Origin: an uncultured Treponema sp.
GTDB taxonomy: Bacteria; Spirochaetota; Spirochaetia; Treponematales; Treponemataceae
Assembly (NCBI GenBank): GCA_937902445.1
Contig: CALELJ010000081.1
Coordinates: 1 to 6,945 of the forward strand
Reading direction: 5' to 3'
Length of the DNA stretch: 6,945 nucleotides
The position numbers were made by a program, and so were the translations under genes. The notes under the pieces are model-generated. The model saw nothing but the letters and a program-made list of their open reading frames with translations. It was not told the origin of the DNA and searched no databases. Shown here in pieces: positions 6,162 to 6,945 of this stretch (positions are counted from its first letter, which is position 1; each line of letters begins with the position of its first letter).

Positions 6162-6945
6162 TTAAATTTTTCCAGCCTGACATTTAAAAAGCATTATCTT
6201 ATCATTGAAAATTTCTTTGTTATATTTTGCTACACCAATAAAATCTTTTCCAAACATATCAAACATATTTGAAATAATTGTGAATGGTGGAACGCGACCA
6301 AGAATTCTTTCACCGTCAGTTAAAAGTCCAATTTGAACAGGCATTGTATATTCACCTTTTTCTTTAAAACCGCCGCCACAAGATTGAACTGGAATTATTG
6401 CAAGCCGGCCGTTTAAAAGCTGTTTTGCAGATTTTGTACTTACTTTTAACGACATTGAATTATAGCTTCCACCAGGAATATCTGTGTAATCCTGTCCTTC
6501 ATTTCCTGTTGTCTTAACTTTAAATTTCTTTGCAATTTTTTTACCGCAATAACCTCGAATTACTTTTCCATTTTTAATAAAGAAAACTTTATCGCCTTTT
6601 GGAACAACTCCATCTCCATCCCAGAATGAATTCATCCAGCTGTTTTTATCTGAAACATCGTGGAATACAGTTAAATCTTCTGAAAACACTTTCTGTCCCA
6701 TTTTGTCGCTAAGAAGGGAACTTCCAAGTTTTATTTTTTCTGCATTAAGATTATCTTTTATTTCTTCTGTAAAAGAATAATACTGTGCCATGACTATGCA
6801 TTCTTTAGGCATTTCTACAGTTTTGTAAAAATTTTCAAGATAAAGGTTTGCCATTTTATACAATTTTTCCATATATTTGCGCCAGAAAGCCCCGTCCCTC
6901 ATGGCGCAATTACATATTAATATTTTTTCTGCAAAAGTTTGTGTA
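6162..6945 (-). CDS. TldD/PmbA-family protein, C-terminal part (5' partial)
   Basis: The minus-strand frame is open from the right edge to TAA at 6162-6164. An ATG occurs at 6902, but the frame stays open upstream through at least 14 more codons to the edge, so the true start is probably outside. The visible part resembles the C-terminal domain of TldD/PmbA (TldE) proteins: WDGDGVVPKGDKVFFIKNGKVIRGYCGKKIAKKF followed by TTGN, a middle LLNGRLAIIPVQS, then GGGFKEKGEYTMPVQIGLLTDGERI and PPFTIISNMFDMFGKDFIG. TldD-TldE complexes are cytosolic metalloproteases that trim unfolded peptides such as microcin precursors; only TldD carries the HExxxH zinc site, which would be N-terminal and cannot be checked here. 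The usual GNG-type turn reads GNEGQDY. The coding sequence is visibly more AT-rich than fabV or gatA. It precedes the HD hydrolase by 12 bases. Confidence 0.68.
   Translation of the reverse strand, partial: TQTFAEKILICNCAMRDGAFWRKYMEKLYKMANLYLENFYKTVEMPKECIVMAQYYSFTEEIKDNLNAEKIKLGSSLLSDKMGQKVFSEDLTVFHDVSDKNSWMNSFWDGDGVVPKGDKVFFIKNGKVIRGYCGKKIAKKFKVKTTGNEGQDYTDIPGGSYNSMSLKVSTKSAKQLLNGRLAIIPVQSCGGGFKEKGEYTMPVQIGLLTDGERILGRVPPFTIISNMFDMFGKDFIGVAKYNKEIFNDKIMLFKCQAGKI

Overview
The window looks like a piece of a Treponema-type spirochaete chromosome. The evidence is the FabV/TER-type enoyl reductase closely resembling the treponemal enzyme, a gatC-gatA pair without gatB, a relaxed lipobox on a putative surface lipoprotein, and moderate GC content. 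The genus call is inferred from protein resemblance only; I cannot name the species.

Layout from left to right. (1) A minus-strand lipoprotein gene runs off the left edge (1-389). (2) A divergent intergenic region carries a good sigma70-type promoter for fabV (523-1740), a trans-2-enoyl-CoA/ACP reductase. (3) A palindromic repeat-like hairpin separates fabV from a LacI-family regulator (1794-2816). (4) A 323-base gap before gatC is mostly filled by a long, imperfect, RNA-like hairpin (about 2929-3080). Its G-U pairs favour transcription from the plus strand. It matches no RNA family I can name and is the best candidate here for something undescribed. (5) gatC (3140-3454) and gatA (3456-4922) encode two subunits of the tRNA-dependent amidotransferase. 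Their promoter sits so close to the gatC ATG that the mRNA should be leaderless or nearly so. (6) Five successive palindromes follow gatA (4915-5113). The first begins inside the coding sequence and contains the stop codon, one belongs to a GTCATTGCGAG-type dispersed repeat, and the last is a classical intrinsic terminator. (7) rpsU (5233-5439), ribosomal protein S21, has its own promoter, a very strong Shine-Dalgarno, a foldable leader and a strong terminator. (8) Two minus-strand genes converge on rpsU: a 5'-partial TldD/PmbA-like gene (6162-6945) followed 12 bases later by an HD-domain hydrolase of the YfbR/HDDC2 type (5535-6149). An in-frame TAA interrupts the hydrolase before its last expected metal ligand.

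Functionally the window is mostly housekeeping: CoA-thioester or fatty-acid reduction, Gln/Asn-tRNA formation and ribosome assembly. These are separate transcription units rather than one pathway. The features worth follow-up are non-coding or structural: the hairpin RNA candidate, the leaderless gatC start, the palindrome cluster after gatA, and the nonsense-interrupted HD hydrolase. No CRISPR array, tRNA, rRNA, transposase or phage gene was seen.
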